Assembly: GCA_021464245.1 (NCBI GenBank)
Contig: JADCRB010000077.1
Span: 496,001-560,000 of the forward strand
Direction of reading: 5' to 3'
Source: Carallia brachiata
Taxonomy: Eukaryota > Streptophyta > Magnoliopsida > Malpighiales > Rhizophoraceae
Length of the DNA stretch: 64,000 nt
Part shown: piece after piece, positions 25,102 through 37,869 of the stretch
Layout of the letters: every line of letters begins with the position of its first letter
Numbering within the stretch: the first letter of the stretch is position 1
Position numbers and translations under genes: made by a program
Notes under the pieces: generated by a model
What the model was told of the DNA's origin: nothing
Databases searched by the model: none
Seen by the model: the letters and a program-made list of their open reading frames with translations, nothing else

Positions 25102-27758
25102 ATGAAAGACATTTCTGCCATTCTCTCACCACCTAGATATCAAAGAATGGCAATGGCTCTTCTTCTTTTTCTTCTTCTCTGTCATCTGCTCGCCATCATC
25201 TTGATGAGCGTGACGTGCGAAGCAAATGATCAGCAAATGGTGTCAGGAACAGATGTATCTGCACTGTACATAATGGGAGATTCTTCTGTTGATTGTGGAG
25301 AAAACACACTTTTTTATCCTCTTCTTCACCAAAATCTTTCTTTGAATCCTTGTAATGGGTCTGATGCAACTCTTCTTCCTTACCATCTTGGTAAGTTTTC
25401 TTTCATAATTCTATTCCTCTTTTCTTTCTCAAGCTTTTAAGTATTGCATTTTTGCATGCTTTACCTTTCTTTGCAATTTTGTCTTTCCCTGGTTCTTGAT
25501 TTTCTTTTCCTGAAAATGCTGTTACTGAAATGGGTATTTAATTTGTTTTCTTGCTTCCGTCCTTGATACCCTGGATACGATTGGAATGTCTTCAAAATTT
25601 GCTGATTGGATTGATTTAAATTTTGGGTCTCTATGTTACTCATTTTTTCGGTAAAAACAATGTTATGATCATTACAAGGGATGAAACTTGAGTATCACCT
25701 TTGAAATATAAATTTCAGTTCAAAATTTTCTCACCTCAATAGATAACTTTTTTGGAGTATGTTCTCGTAATGTTCCTTCTAATCAATTTCATTTTTCTAC
25801 GTGGGGAACAGGAATCAAATTAAATCTAATTGTTTTGATGCAACTGGTGATTCATACGGCTGTTGTAATATCTTCTAGCAAAACCTATAACAAGTGTGGC
25901 TTCGAACTTCGGGACAACAAATTTTAAAGTCTTAAAACTTTTTAAAAAATTTTTCAATTGAATCTTACATATAACGGTTAACTAACAAATACGTATCTAT
26001 AATTCAAAATATACTTAAAAAATTACAAATATATGCAAAAACAGCAAAATATACACATACATATTTTCTACTTACGAGAGATTTTCCATATTTCTATGTT
26101 TTTTTAAGTTTGTTTTTGAGTTATAATTGTGTATTTCGTTACTTAACCTTTATCCATAACAGAATTGACCAAGTTCAGTTTTAAAAAGGACTCGAATGGA
26201 ATGAAAGATAAACGTTTAGACTCATTTGAAAAGTCAAAATTGTATAGGACTCAATTGAAAAAATCTGTAAAAATTTAAAATTGCTAAATGTTTCATCTGC
26301 TTACCCATTTGCCAGCAACCATAAGCACCATTAAGAAATATACTCAAGCTGAAGGGAGGAGTTAGGTAGCCCATAAGAATAGTGCCCTTGGACTTTGGTA
26401 GAACCCATTTAGTGTGAAACAATAGCATAACCATCCAACCGCAGAATTCAAGGCGCAATAGAAAATAAAAATTCAAGTCACAGAACTTAAAAACAACCCT
26501 TTCGGTTAACATGGATAAATATATCTTGTGAACTTTTGAGATTAATGCTTGTAGCCGTTTAGGCTGGACCTGCACATGTAATTAGCATAACAATTATGAT
26601 TTTAATACTACTACAGCTGAGAAGATGGGCTTGAAAGACATCCCAACATTCTACAGTCAGAATGGATCCATTGAGGGATTAAGAAACGGTCTGAATTATG
26701 GTTCAGCAAAAGCCATGATCATGAACCCCGGACGCGAGGGCCTTCAATCTCTGGACCAGCAGCTACGCCAAGTACTTGAGACCTTTCAATTGTTGCAGCT
26801 CCATTTTGGCGAGGACAGCAGCCAACGCTTTATAAAATCATCCATATTTTACCTCTCCTTTGGCAAAGATGATTATGTTGACCTCTTTCTCAGCAATGCT
26901 TCAGGCATAATGCTCAAGTACAGTGGCCAAGAATTTGCACACATACTGGTTAGCCAGATGGTTCATGCAATACGAAATCTTTACGATGCAAGTGCAAGGA
27001 AGATAATATGCATGGGGATATTACCTCTTGGCTGCACCCCACGTCTTGTGTGGGAGTGGCAGAATTCAACTGCTGTTGACTACGGAACAGGTTGTGTGGA
27101 AGAGATCAATGAGCTGGTTTTGGAATACAACAGAATGCTAGATGAGCGCATTGTTGAACTTAACATGGAGTTCCCTGATGCTCAGATAATCTTCTGTGAT
27201 GTTTACCGCGGAATATTAGAGATCATAACCAATGCACCAGGATATGGTATGTTCCCTTGTTTATCATCCTCAATAAACAATTTCACCTGCGCATATAGGA
27301 TAAAACACATCATTAATGTGGGCATGTCAGGGACTGCAAGTTCTGCTGCAGTCCATGGAGCCAGGAGAAATTCACAAATTTTGAAAATCTGTAACAAAAT
27401 TCTGCTGCAAGTTCTGATCTTACTACTCATCAGGATTAAAGTTCTGATCTTGCTACTCACCAAAAGAAACATTGGCAGAGTTAACGAATAGACACTACTT
27501 ACATCCATTTTCCACCATGAGTGCAGGATTCAATGATACCAAGAATGCGTGCTGTGGGGCTGATCTGCAAGGTGAATTCATCGGATGCCTTTCTGCCCAG
27601 ATGGCATGCAACAATCTTCAGCTTACGTCTGGTGGGATATCTATAATCCCACACCAGCAGTGAACACTTTGCTTGCCAATGCAGCATGGTCTGGCAACAT
27701 ATGCCATCCTATGAAGGTCCAGGATCTTGTTTATGTTTCAGTCTCACATTTGACCTGA
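25102..27758 (+). CDS. GDSL esterase/lipase-like protein, 3 exons, apparent frameshift near the C terminus
   Basis: Exons 25102-25390, 26617-27246 and 27527-27758 join in phase to about 383 residues. A hydrophobic N terminus (LLLFLLLCHLLAIILM) serves as signal peptide. Block I reads IMGDSSVDCGEN (usual GDSx), block II GLNYGSA, block III YLSFGKDDY where most enzymes have GxND, and ILPLGCTPR precedes GYGFNDTKNACCG. After MACNN near 27610-27616 one base is missing; the shifted frame continues with SSAYVWWDIYNPTPAVN and ends at 27758. Block V is thus D-I-Y-N, with Asn in place of the usual catalytic His, so full esterase activity is doubtful even if the frameshift is an error. Plant GDSL proteins are usually secreted acyl hydrolases or transferases of cuticle and wall lipids. 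The ATG at 25102 was chosen; 25147 is an alternative. Confidence 0.85.
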
Positions 27759-28452
27759 AAACCAAGGGAGCTAAAAATAAGCTTAACTGAACAATTTTCT
27801 TATCATAACATCTCCAAAAATTCCCAGAAATTGATTCATATGACCCAATCTTTTCCTTGCACATCTCAAATATACAGCTTCTCTCTCATATTTCTTCTTC
27901 TGTCCTTTTTCTTCTTAAAAGTGAAATCTCAAACTTTCAAAAAATAATTTGTAAATATAAAATTACATTAAAAAACTGGCTTCACTTTTCAATGTGCCAT
28001 GTGCTTTTTTTGTCTCTTGTGTGGTGCCCATTAACTGTTCTGCATGGAGCAAGAAAGCAACTGGTCACAGTGTCTTGAATTCCTCACTGAAGTCTCTGTT
28101 GTTAATTGCCTAAGACAAAAAGTCCCAACCAAAAAAATAAAATAAAACAAAACAAACAAGAAAGAAAGAGTACAAAGAATTTGCACAAACCAAAAGGAAT
28201 CTTTGTTGCATCATCAAGAATTTTATATTGAATAGTTGTTAGATCAAAATATTATTAATTGTACCAAGCACTTAGCACTAAAACCACTAAACCAGAAAAC
28301 ACAGTGAAAAGCCCCAAACCCATTTCCATTTCAATTTCTTTTCACCTCAATTCTCATTTTTCACTGTAAAGTTTCAATCTTTCAAGCAGAGAAAGGAAAG
28401 AAAATAAACAAATAAATAAATAAATAAAGTGAAGAAGAAGAAACCATTGTCC
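27759..28452. other. Intergenic, promoter and leader of geranylgeranyl reductase
   Basis: AT-rich spacer between two plus-strand genes. An AAATAAATAAATAAATAAA run just before 28430 and a GAAGAAGAAG stretch precede the ATG. No other feature was seen. Confidence 0.45.
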
Positions 28453-29813
28453 ATGGCTACACCAACTCACTTTTTTCACTCTGCTTTCCTTTCTTCTTCT
28501 GCTCTTAAAGCCAAAAAGAGGGCAATTCCATCCCCGCCGTCTACTACCCGCTCTTTCGCCGTTTCAGCTTCTTCCTCCGCCGGCCGTCCTCTGCGAGTCG
28601 CCGTCGTCGGAGGCGGTCCCGCCGGCTCCTCCGCCGCGGAGATCCTCGCCGCCGGGGGAATCGAGACCTTCCTATTCGAGAGGAGCCCTTCCACCGCCAA
28701 ACCATGCGGCGGCGCCATCCCTCTCTGCATGCTGGACGAGTTCTCCATCCCTCTCCACCTCGTCGACCGCCACGTCACCCGCATGAAGATCATCTCCCCT
28801 TCGAATCTCGCCGTCGATTTCGGATCCAAGACCCTCAAGCCCACGAGTCCATCCCCATGCTCCGCCGCGAAGTCCTCGATTCCTTCCTCCGCTCCCGTGC
28901 CGAATCCAGCGGCGCTCGTTTAATCCCCGCCCTCGTCACGCACCTCGAGGTCCCGTCCTCCGCCGCGCATCCTTACATCGTCCACCACGTGATCAATAAC
29001 GCCAAACGCACCCTCGCCGTCGACGTGGTCGTCGGCGCCGACGGCGCCAACAGCCGAGTCGCCAAGGCGATAAACGCGGGAAATTACAGTTGTGCCATCG
29101 CGTTTCAAGAGAGAATCAGATTGCCAGACGAGAAAATGGAGTACTATCAAAATCTCGCGGAAATGTACGTCGGCGATGACGTGTCACCCGATTTTTACGC
29201 GTGGGTCTTCCCAAAATGCGACCACGTGGCAGTGGGAACTGGTACGGTGTGCGCAAAGCATAGCATTAAGGTGTACCAAAGGGGGATCAGGGAGAGGGTG
29301 AAACAAAAGATCAACGGTGGGAAAGTAATCAAAGTGGAGGCCCACCCAATTCCCGAGCACCCGCGGCCCGTGAGGGTGCGCGGGCGCGTGGCACTTGTGG
29401 GGGACGCCGCCGGATACGTGACCAAGTGTTCCGGTGAAGGAATATACTTTGCGGCCAAGTCCGGAAGGATGTTGGGCAATGCCATAGTAAAAACATCGGA
29501 GGGCGGTGTGAGAATGGTGGATGAGGAAGACTTGAAGAGGGAGTATTTGAGGGAGTGGGATAGGGAGTATGTCAATACATTTAGGTTTTTGGACTTGTTG
29601 CAAAGGGTGTTTTATGGAAGCAATGTAGGTAGGGAGGCATTGGTGGAGTTGTGTGGGAATGAGTATGTGCAAAGGATGACATTTGAGAGTTACTTGTATA
29701 AGAAGTTAGCTGGTGGGGATAGATGGGAGGATGTGAAGATGGTTTTCAATACAATTGGGAGTTTGATGAGGTGCAAGATTATTGGGAGAGAGATGGGGGC
29801 TTTGAAGGTATAG
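28453..29813 (+). CDS. Geranylgeranyl reductase, chloroplast (CHLP type), intronless, one apparent -1 frameshift
   Basis: The ATG at 28453 begins a Ser/Lys-rich transit peptide (MATPTHFFHSAFLSSSALK). The FAD-binding motif VAVVGGGPAGSSAAE is followed by FERSPSTAKPCGGAIPLCML, the signature of the geranylgeranyl-diphosphate/geranylgeranyl-chlorophyll reductase family. The second part has REVLDSFLRSRAESSGARLI, VVVGADGANSRVAKAI, VALVGDAAGYVTKCSGEGIY (second FAD motif) and the C-terminal region ending REMGALKV. The enzyme uses NADPH to saturate three double bases of the geranylgeranyl chain for chlorophyll and tocopherol phytyl groups. One C is missing from the run near 28838-28843 (KTLKP then HESIPMLRREV), the only break; with it the protein has about 453 residues. 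The first half is much richer in G and C than its neighbours. Lack of introns, and divergence in the N-terminal half, suggest a CHLP paralogue or retrocopy. Confidence 0.85.
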
Positions 29814-30949
29814 CCAGTGATCTTGCATTGCATTGTTGTAGTCCCTGAGGTCTATCCATTATGTTTATCAGTTTATGTGATGTTTTTGTTGGGCCAAAAT
29901 GTTCTTATGATCACCATTCCCTTTTTTTTTTTTATTATGAAGTATGCATGGCTTTGTCTGTTCAAAGAAAAATCTGGGTATGGCATTGAAGGTGGTTCAT
30001 GTGATTTGGACCAAGATAAGTTCACACTTTATGTACATAAATTTCATATTTGGTCTATTTAACATAACAACTTTTTTCTTTATATATTAAAAGACGATCT
30101 ATGTTTATATTATAATTAAAGAAAATAAAATTTAGAAGATGCAGAACTTAGACTTCAAACCTCCTCTTTAATATAGAACCAACAAATTGGCAACTTCTAT
30201 TTAACAACTCAAACTTCAGGCTTTGCATCTCTAACTCGAACTTACGCTCCCACTCTCAAGCGAAATCTAATATTCATTTTGCCTAGTCTTGAATTGGCAC
30301 CACCAATTAATTGAAAGAAAAAAAAAAAAAAAAAACCCCGCAACCCAAATACCATTATCTGCTGCATATAAAAGAATATATCATCATTTTTCCATGTTCA
30401 AAGATTTTGCGTCGTAGCATGCATATGGATATCATTGAACTATTGAACAATCTAGTCCCATTTTGCCCGTACCAAATACAAGATCGGATTTTGCTTTCCT
30501 ACCTAGTCTCTATATCAAGTTACAAATTCATCTCAAAAACAACTTGTTGATCTCAAAAAAAAAAAAAAAATCGATCTAATCTAATCTAATTCAACTGGTC
30601 GCCAAAAATCTAATCTAATTTTATAATTGCAAAGTTCGGAAGCAAATCTCCAATGCCTTCTTTTAATGTACTCAGACAGACAGGGGCGCGAGAAGGTTGA
30701 GCACTCAAGAAGAAAACGGGTACAAGAACCAAACAAAAAAAGAAAAAATGTGTGGCCTTCCAGGATTTCCCAAAGAAGCTGCTAACCAATCAGTTTGAAG
30801 TTCGATTCTCAAATCGCAAAGCTACGAAGTTTACAAGTTAAACAGACAACGGTTCGAAAATAATGGTACATTGCCCAACTTTACCTTGAAATCAAGAAAC
30901 AAAATTTTGACTTAAATAAAAATTGCAACGAAAAGAAAATGCAGTAAGC
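29814..30949. other. Intergenic between converging geranylgeranyl reductase and CCT7
   Basis: Both 3' UTRs should lie here. Short frames in this region have no recognisable domain. Homopolymer A-runs occur at about 30318-30335 and 30556-30570. Confidence 0.5.
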
Positions 30950-33900
30950 TCATCGTCTTCGCATTCCACGTCCCCGACCGCGAAAAGCACCTCCACGCCC
31001 TCTGCCACCCATGGCACTTGCAGCAGCCTCTCCCTGTGCACTTTCAGACTGCATTATCAAGCATGAGCAGAGAAACATCAAAAAGTTGTAAGTCAGAAAT
31101 GCACTCGGAGTATACACACATTTGATACCAGACATCTTTATCATAACAACAACGTACAACGCTTCGCATAACACATGATCATAAATATTGTTCTTACCTT
31201 AGGGTTCTTTACTGTCTCATCCACACTTAAAATGAGACAAGCAGCCTCAGAAGCAGCATTTATGGCATTGATCTATGACAAGTAGTTACAAAATCATAAG
31301 GTTAGAAGGTGGCAACACACGCAGACAAGGAAATGATACATTCCTTTATTGATACTTGTAATAAAGAGACAGTTTAAAAAAGGACACCTTAACAACTGCT
31401 GGTTCCCAGACAAAGTTTGCAAACGAATCTGCAATTCCACCAGTGTTAATATCTACACCATAAGGTGCACCCTCACCTGTCAAAGTTAGAGAAGTTCTGA
31501 AATTAATACAAATGGGGCCACTAAAACAATTTCTTCTTAAAATAATCTGCCAAAGGCCTGCAACCAAGGAATAACGCAGGAACAAAAGCAGCACATCAAG
31601 AAGGAAGTATTCTATCCCTTATGTCCACTCAGTGTAAGGACACGAAACAAATTAATTTGAAAAGAGTGTCATTGTTCTTTTTTGCTCTTTTATCTTTTTT
31701 TTTTCATGGGTTTTTGTTTACAGAGGGGGGGGGGGGGTTTGGAGGAGGGAATAATAAATAAATGAAAACAAAGGCCTACCAGATGGAAGCGCATGTTTCT
31801 GTCTCAATTTGTTTAGCACATCAGTTGTATCAAACCCAGCATTATCACAAAGTTGTCGTGGAATAACCTGCAACATTAGGATGATAAACATTATGAACTT
31901 CAGCGTCAAATATGAATACTCCATTGAGTCTTCAGTTCTATTGATTAGCTTCTTGAGCAGATTGCCTAAATTAATACTCAAAGCAATAATAATAATAATA
32001 ATGCAATCTCAAGAATTTTGGCCCCATATATATACATTTGCACCAAGCGATTTCAGCACACTCAAACATTGACAATGAATACAGGTCCATACGGCAACAG
32101 CGTTTCTCCAAAACAAGAAAAAAAACATAAGTCATTCCTCGACAGCAGGGATCAGCAACTTCATGTACTTACACCACATCACAGCATAACAATATGACCA
32201 TCATTCAAGATAAACGCAGCCCAACCACATTATAACATCAATTTGGACAGCTGTAATACAGATTTTCAACAAATGAAAACTGCATGAAATTTCATCACCC
32301 AAGCAAAACTAAGACACTAATTCCCAAAATACTAATAAAAGCAATAGTAATAATAAATAACTTTCTGGCCAAATAGTAAAGGCATACAAATCATTGTTCT
32401 AACATCAAACAACAAATAATAAAATAAAATAGAAAACTAAACATTCAATAACACATCCAATTATGATCATCTAAGTCAAGACTTTAATCTCAAAGGAAAA
32501 GGACGCTCCAATGCACGAGGCTCTCACAATGTGGGATCTAGAAAAAGGTTAAAAATATGCAGCCTTACCCTTGTTCTAGCAAAACGGTTATTTCCGCGAT
32601 TCGAACTTGTGACCTTACTATCACACCGATGTAGCGCAATGACTTCAATATCAAAGACAAATGGAAAAAAAGGTAACTATTTGACTTCTCTTTTTCCGAT
32701 GATTCATCACAATTGCCTTTCAAATAATGTGGCTATTTATCATCAATTGTTCACCACTTACTGTTTTATTTTCAGGAGACTACAGTTAATTTCTTACATT
32801 TACTTCCAACTCTCAGTGAATAAGAGGGTTATGATGAAAAATAAGAAACAAAAGAAAGACCAAGCCCAGCAAGGTATTCTGATCTGAAGTTGCATTTGCA
32901 CCACAAATGCAGTGTTCATCCTAGCATGAGGCAATTGCCACATTGAAGGCCCCTTTATTCACACTTCAAGGGGCTGTAGGTTATTCTAACCTCAACCCAA
33001 TGTCTAGACGATTTGGGCAAAAGCCTCCTATGGCACTGAGGAGAACCACAACAAATCCATATCACCTAGTCCAATAATAAGTTCAAAGCTAAATATGCGA
33101 GGACACCAATTACCACATTGATTAATACAAACTGCTTCCTTGATCTTTATTGCATATATGGACATTTCATGCAATATAATTTTGATATCTGAAAATAATT
33201 CTAGCTAGTTACCTCAAGGGCTTTCGCATAAGAGTTAATAAACAACTGAGACTTCCCAGCTATTGTCCGTGCATGCTGCCTCAAGTAGCGACTTATTTCC
33301 ATCTGTCATCCACAAAGATATAAACTAATAAGGCCTAAAATAATCTCAACATGTTGGGGTTCACGATAAAATAAGTTATGATGAACCCATACATCGATAG
33401 CTCCACCACCAGCAACCACAGTCGAGTTCTTCATTGCTCTTCTAACAATCATTATTGCGTCGTGTAAGCTCCGTTCTGCTTCTTCAATGAACTGAAAATG
33501 ACTAACCAAAGTCAATATAGGCAATTTAAAACTGTCAGTCACTATTTCAAAAGTAACATACCTGATCAGCTCCACCACGAAGAACTATAGTGGCTGTCTT
33601 TCCAGAAGGGCATCCACTGAATATGTTAAACCTCTCATTCCCAACTTGCCTTTCCTCAAATACCTCACAAGTCCCAAGAACCTTAATGCCACAAGAAAAT
33701 AACATTTTAATTGATAGGTACAAGGATTAGGAGAAAATGGCAATTCACGAACATATAATCAAATGCCAAAACTTGAGACATATTGTGCTTCATTTCCCAA
33801 CAAAATTCATGTCTAACCTCATCAATAACGTTGTTGACAGTTGTTTGCACTGTTCCACCAGTTGCAGCAGCAACTCTTTGGAGATCTTCTTCAGCTACTC

Positions 33901-36898
33901 GACCAGCACAAAAGATATCTCGATCTGCAAAATACTGTCAAAAAAATGCAATTGAAAATTACCCAAAAGTAGTCCAAAAGATATCTGCCAGCAAAAATGG
34001 TATAGCTAAGCAGATTTCACCAGTCCTCCATATACATTATGCAAAACCGGCAGTCATGGTCATTGCAAAGGAAAAGGAGTATGCCACTTAAAAGCAGTTT
34101 AGTGTGAACAAAATATCCAAGTAAAAACACTACTGCCATGATTTTTTCAGTAAAGCTAGCAATTCATGCTAGAAAGTTTCCTTTGCAAAATCCAGTTAGA
34201 TGTCAAAAGATCAGCACAAAATATAATTATCAAAAGATGCCTTATCAACTTTGTATAATTTCACAAGTTACAAACAAAACAATTTCATCAGCACAAAAGC
34301 GCGAAGAAAAAAAAAAAAAGAGCTCTTATTAAGGTAATTTATAAGGATAGGCCATACAAAATTCACGCCCCACAGAAGATCTTGGGGAAAAAAAAATGTG
34401 GCAAAGTTTCAAAGAAGAGCGCTCGCCTGAGTTGCTAGATCACCAATTGCCAGACGTGAAAGAACAACTTTGGCTCCACTCTCTACACATTTGTCAAGCT
34501 TGTCATAAATGATATTCCATTCTGCATCAACGATTGACTGATATTGTGCTGGGTCAGATAGCCTGCAAAATGGACAAAAAAAGCATCGCAATCTAGAGCT
34601 GACCACACAGTGCAGAGAACTATGGATCAAATAAAAGCCAAAAAATCCCACCTTATTTCTGCATTTTCTTTCTCTGACTTCAGCTCCAATTCAATGTTAA
34701 GAAGAAGTATTTTGGGATTCACAAACTTCTTTGGTTGCTGTTCAAACCCAGCATATGAAAATGTTTTCTTGAAGGCAACACCATTTACAAGAAAGGAGTC
34801 TCGCATGTTACCACCCGGTACCTGTATCAAGAAACACAGGCACACATAGAAAATAAATCAAGTTCTTTACAGCCTTACTAGATTTGAAATTATCATGTCA
34901 GGGCAGCACCTGACCTTCAACAGAATCAAAACAAAACTATGAGAAAATAGAAGCAAAAGGAGGGCATGAACCCGGGGAACAGAGACATAGCAGTATGATA
35001 ATGAGGCTTTCCAATAAAGATGCATAACTTAGAAAAATCACAACATTCAAAGGCTTACTGATTAAAAGGTATATAAAACTAATACTCCTAATGATTGAGG
35101 TGGTAAATGACCTTATGAAACAAAATTCAAGGTGCACCAACGTTCAACGTCAATAGTAGGGCAAGGCAATATAATAGAACAAGCAATATACAAATAGGGC
35201 CAAACTTATATGATTATTCATGCAACAGTCTAAGGAAATGCTAAGCTATGAAGCAGGAATTGTACCTTCTTGATTCCAATCATATTTAGTCTATCATCAT
35301 TCCCTATTGCAATTACAGCATCAACAACCATTGATGCGAAAAACTCCTTTTCTCCGCCAATAAGTTTCGATGAGAGTGTCGTAGCAGCACATTTGGCTAG
35401 TAAGCTTTTCTTTTCTTCCAGACTTTTCCCTTCAATGCTAACAGCTAGTTCCTTGACTTTTTCAATTGCCTACAAAATTTCATTGTTCAAAGCGTTAAAA
35501 TGCAGAAATATCACACTTAAGTCTTAACATCTCAACTGTATGCGCATGGATTTGGGAAAGGCATTCCTGACCAAATTGCATGCTGATCTATAACTTCGTA
35601 TTAAATTCTGAGGGTGAACCCCATCCTCTATAAAAGGTTTTGCTTCCTTCAAAAACTCTGCAGCAAGTAAGACAACTGTAGTTGTCCCATCACCAACCTG
35701 TAAGAGAAGAATTCCATAATTAAAATTTTGATCTCACAGCACAATTTTGGGCCATGTACTTCATATAGCAAAGTTTGTAAAAGTAAACTTCCATCGAAAG
35801 TGAACAACCCAGATAAGAGTATTTCCATTCCATCTACAAAACAATAATGGCAGCACAAATTTCTCCATCTCCATACATCACAAACCATCCTCTGAAGAAA
35901 TGTTACATTTTGTGATAAAAAGCATCAATGCAATTAATGGATTCCCAACAGAAAAATAGTTTCTTAATGCTGAACTTTTTTCAACTAAGTTTGCAAAATA
36001 AAAGCAGAGAGCTCTTTTTCTGTCTACTTCTTCCCAACTCGCATCTCAGATAACAGCTTCTCCCCGCACGAAGCTTCCACAAGCAAAGTCCACCAAATCA
36101 ATAACAGTAAATTGATAAAATTCGAAGCGAATCCAACTCAAGATCCTAGTCATAGGAATAAAACCTACCATAGGTTAACCATAACAACCTTAAATTCCAA
36201 AAACCTTGATCTTTACCATTATATGCCAGCAAAGAGTTGAAGAACAGTGCAACGGGACGTACAAATCCAAATAATGCCAACAAAACTCTAACATCAGAAA
36301 ACCCGAAAAAGCATCAGACAGGATCGCTTGTCACTTGCTAAATGTAGACAAGAGAAGCTTCGCAACCACAGAACTCAATATGTATTCCAAGATACTAAAA
36401 TCAAAGACTATCCATACAATTCAAGATGTACCGTTACCAAACCTAATTATAGTTATAAAGAAGAAAACCCAAAAAAAAAAGAAAAGAAAAAAACCTCGGA
36501 ATCTTGGGACTTGGCGATGTCGACGAGGATCTTGGCGGCGGGGTGGACAATATCGAGCAACTTCATGATGGTGGCGCCGTCGTTGGAAATGGTGACATTA
36601 CCCTTGTCGTCGTGAATGAGCTTGTCCATCCCTCTGGGGCCCAGGGTGGTCCGAACGACGTCGGCCACGGCGGTGCAGGCGTTGATGTTGCTGACCAGCT
36701 GCGCCTTCCCTTGCGACGTGTCGGTCCCTTCCTTCAACAGTATGATCTGCGGTTGCTGCCTCATTTCACACACACACACACACACAAAAACAAACAAACA
36801 CACTTTCTCTCAGTACACAAAAAAAATTATGATTATTACACTCAATTAATCAAAAATAAATAAAAAATAGTAAAGTTAATTACCAGCATGGCTGCCAT
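30950..36898 (-). CDS. CCT7: Chaperonin containing TCP-1 subunit eta (CCT7), 14 coding exons
   Basis: Coding exons on the minus strand are 36898-36884, 36755-36495, 35697-35572, 35469-35266, 34821-34652, 34562-34427, 33934-33818, 33681-33562, 33491-33393, 33302-33213, 31867-31780, 31476-31388, 31272-31198 and 31048-30950. They join without frame errors into 562 residues, close to the 557 of Arabidopsis. Hallmarks are [15 protein letters not shown], the ATP-site [33 protein letters not shown], the apical-domain segment [23 protein letters not shown], and a Gly/Arg-rich tail ending GRGRGMRRR, typical of the eta subunit. The protein is one of eight subunits of the cytosolic TRiC ring that folds actin, tubulin and others. 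The intron after LATQ begins with GC rather than GT. Intron 10 (31868-33212) is the longest and holds a SINE-like copy. A telo-box lies in the leader. Confidence 0.97.
32500..32650 (-). mobile_element. Degenerate tRNA-derived SINE (Au-SINE-like) in CCT7 intron 10
   Basis: Read on the minus strand, it has a Pol III B-box-like GAGTTCGAATC-type sequence (here AAGTTCGAATCGCGGAAAT). This is followed by GGGTAAGGCTGCATA and, near the end, CTAGATCCCACATTG and GAGCCTCGTGCATTGG. This order matches the body of Au-type plant SINEs. The same 3' tail (CAATGCACGAGGCTCCCACA) recurs at 61037 in an intron of the RPB12 gene. No target duplication was identified. Confidence 0.55.
36767..36786. repeat. (CA)n microsatellite in CCT7 intron 1
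   Basis: Ten CA units directly upstream of the exon 2 acceptor (on the minus strand this reads TGTGTG...). Confidence 0.85.
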
Positions 36899-36966
36899 TG
36901 CTGGAGATTTGGCGGTTTAGAGAGAGAAAGCTTAGAGTTTAGAGAGAGAGAGAGTGAGAGATGAGC

Positions 36967-36974
36967 TAGGGTTT
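36967..36974 (-). promoter_or_regulatory. Telo-box (AAACCCTA) in the CCT7 5' leader
   Basis: The minus strand reads CGAAACCCTAGCTC about 70 bases upstream of the CCT7 ATG, followed by a CTCTCTCTC stretch. Telo-boxes with pyrimidine tracts near the start are common in plant genes for translation and growth. The role here is inferred from position only. Confidence 0.45.
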
Positions 36975-37629
36975 CGTTTACTGAAAGCGGACTTCTTCTG
37001 GTTCTTTCTAGTTTCATTTTGGTTTTTTAAATTTCTTTTGTTAAAGGGTTCGGGGAATGATTCGGTGCGGAAAGGTCTATTGTTGCATTTTCCTAACCCA
37101 TTACAAAACGAGGAGTCCACTTGCGTCTTTTTATTTTTTATTTTTTTCCGCAAGAAAACTGCCTGGTAAATATTAATAGATAAATCATAAAATTTGTAAA
37201 TTAAAATTAATTTTTATATTATTGATATTTTTTAAATTATTTTTTAGGATAAATTTACTATTTTAATATTATTAAAGTTAAGTGAATTTCTTTTATAATC
37301 AAGATTAGTTAATTTTAATATTAATGAGTTTAAAATTTAATACTAATATTCTGTATAAATCTCTGATTTATGGAAGAATACGTGTTAATACGGAGATTAG
37401 AAGTCAAATTAATTTAAAAGGAAGCATATTCGACCATCAACCAAAATACTACGTCGAGGGGGTGGAATCTCCTAGGTCATTGCTTTGGAAAGGAAAACTC
37501 CTGTACATTATGTTAGTGTATATTACATGTTTGATTATCAAATTTATCAATTACTTTTTATTTTTATCATTTAATTTTAATTTGATGAAATTCAATTATC
37601 AAACCTTAACTCTCTTTTTTAATGGCACA
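36975..37629. other. Intergenic upstream of CCT7
   Basis: CCT7 promoter region and AT-rich DNA leading into a transposon. The frame at 37324-37659 has no recognised domain. Confidence 0.4.
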
Positions 37630-37869
37630 AAAACTCTAATTAACCAGAAACGTTTTTAATTTTATTGATTTATACTCATAATATTTTTTAATTAAAATCA
37701 ACACACATAGTTCTTCCTGTCACCCTCAATCATTCCATCTATTAGTTTCTCTTAGCGGAGCCTACTTCCCCTTGCAAAAAGGCCCCCCCTGCAATAGCAA
37801 GGCACCTTTGGATGGACGTGGCTCCGACCGTCTCAGAAGCCGGTCTACCCAAATTTTTCCTAGATTTTT

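Noticed and set aside
32531..32887. 118-residue plus-strand frame within CCT7 intron 10
   Set aside because: It covers the SINE-like copy in antisense and AT-rich intron; no domain.
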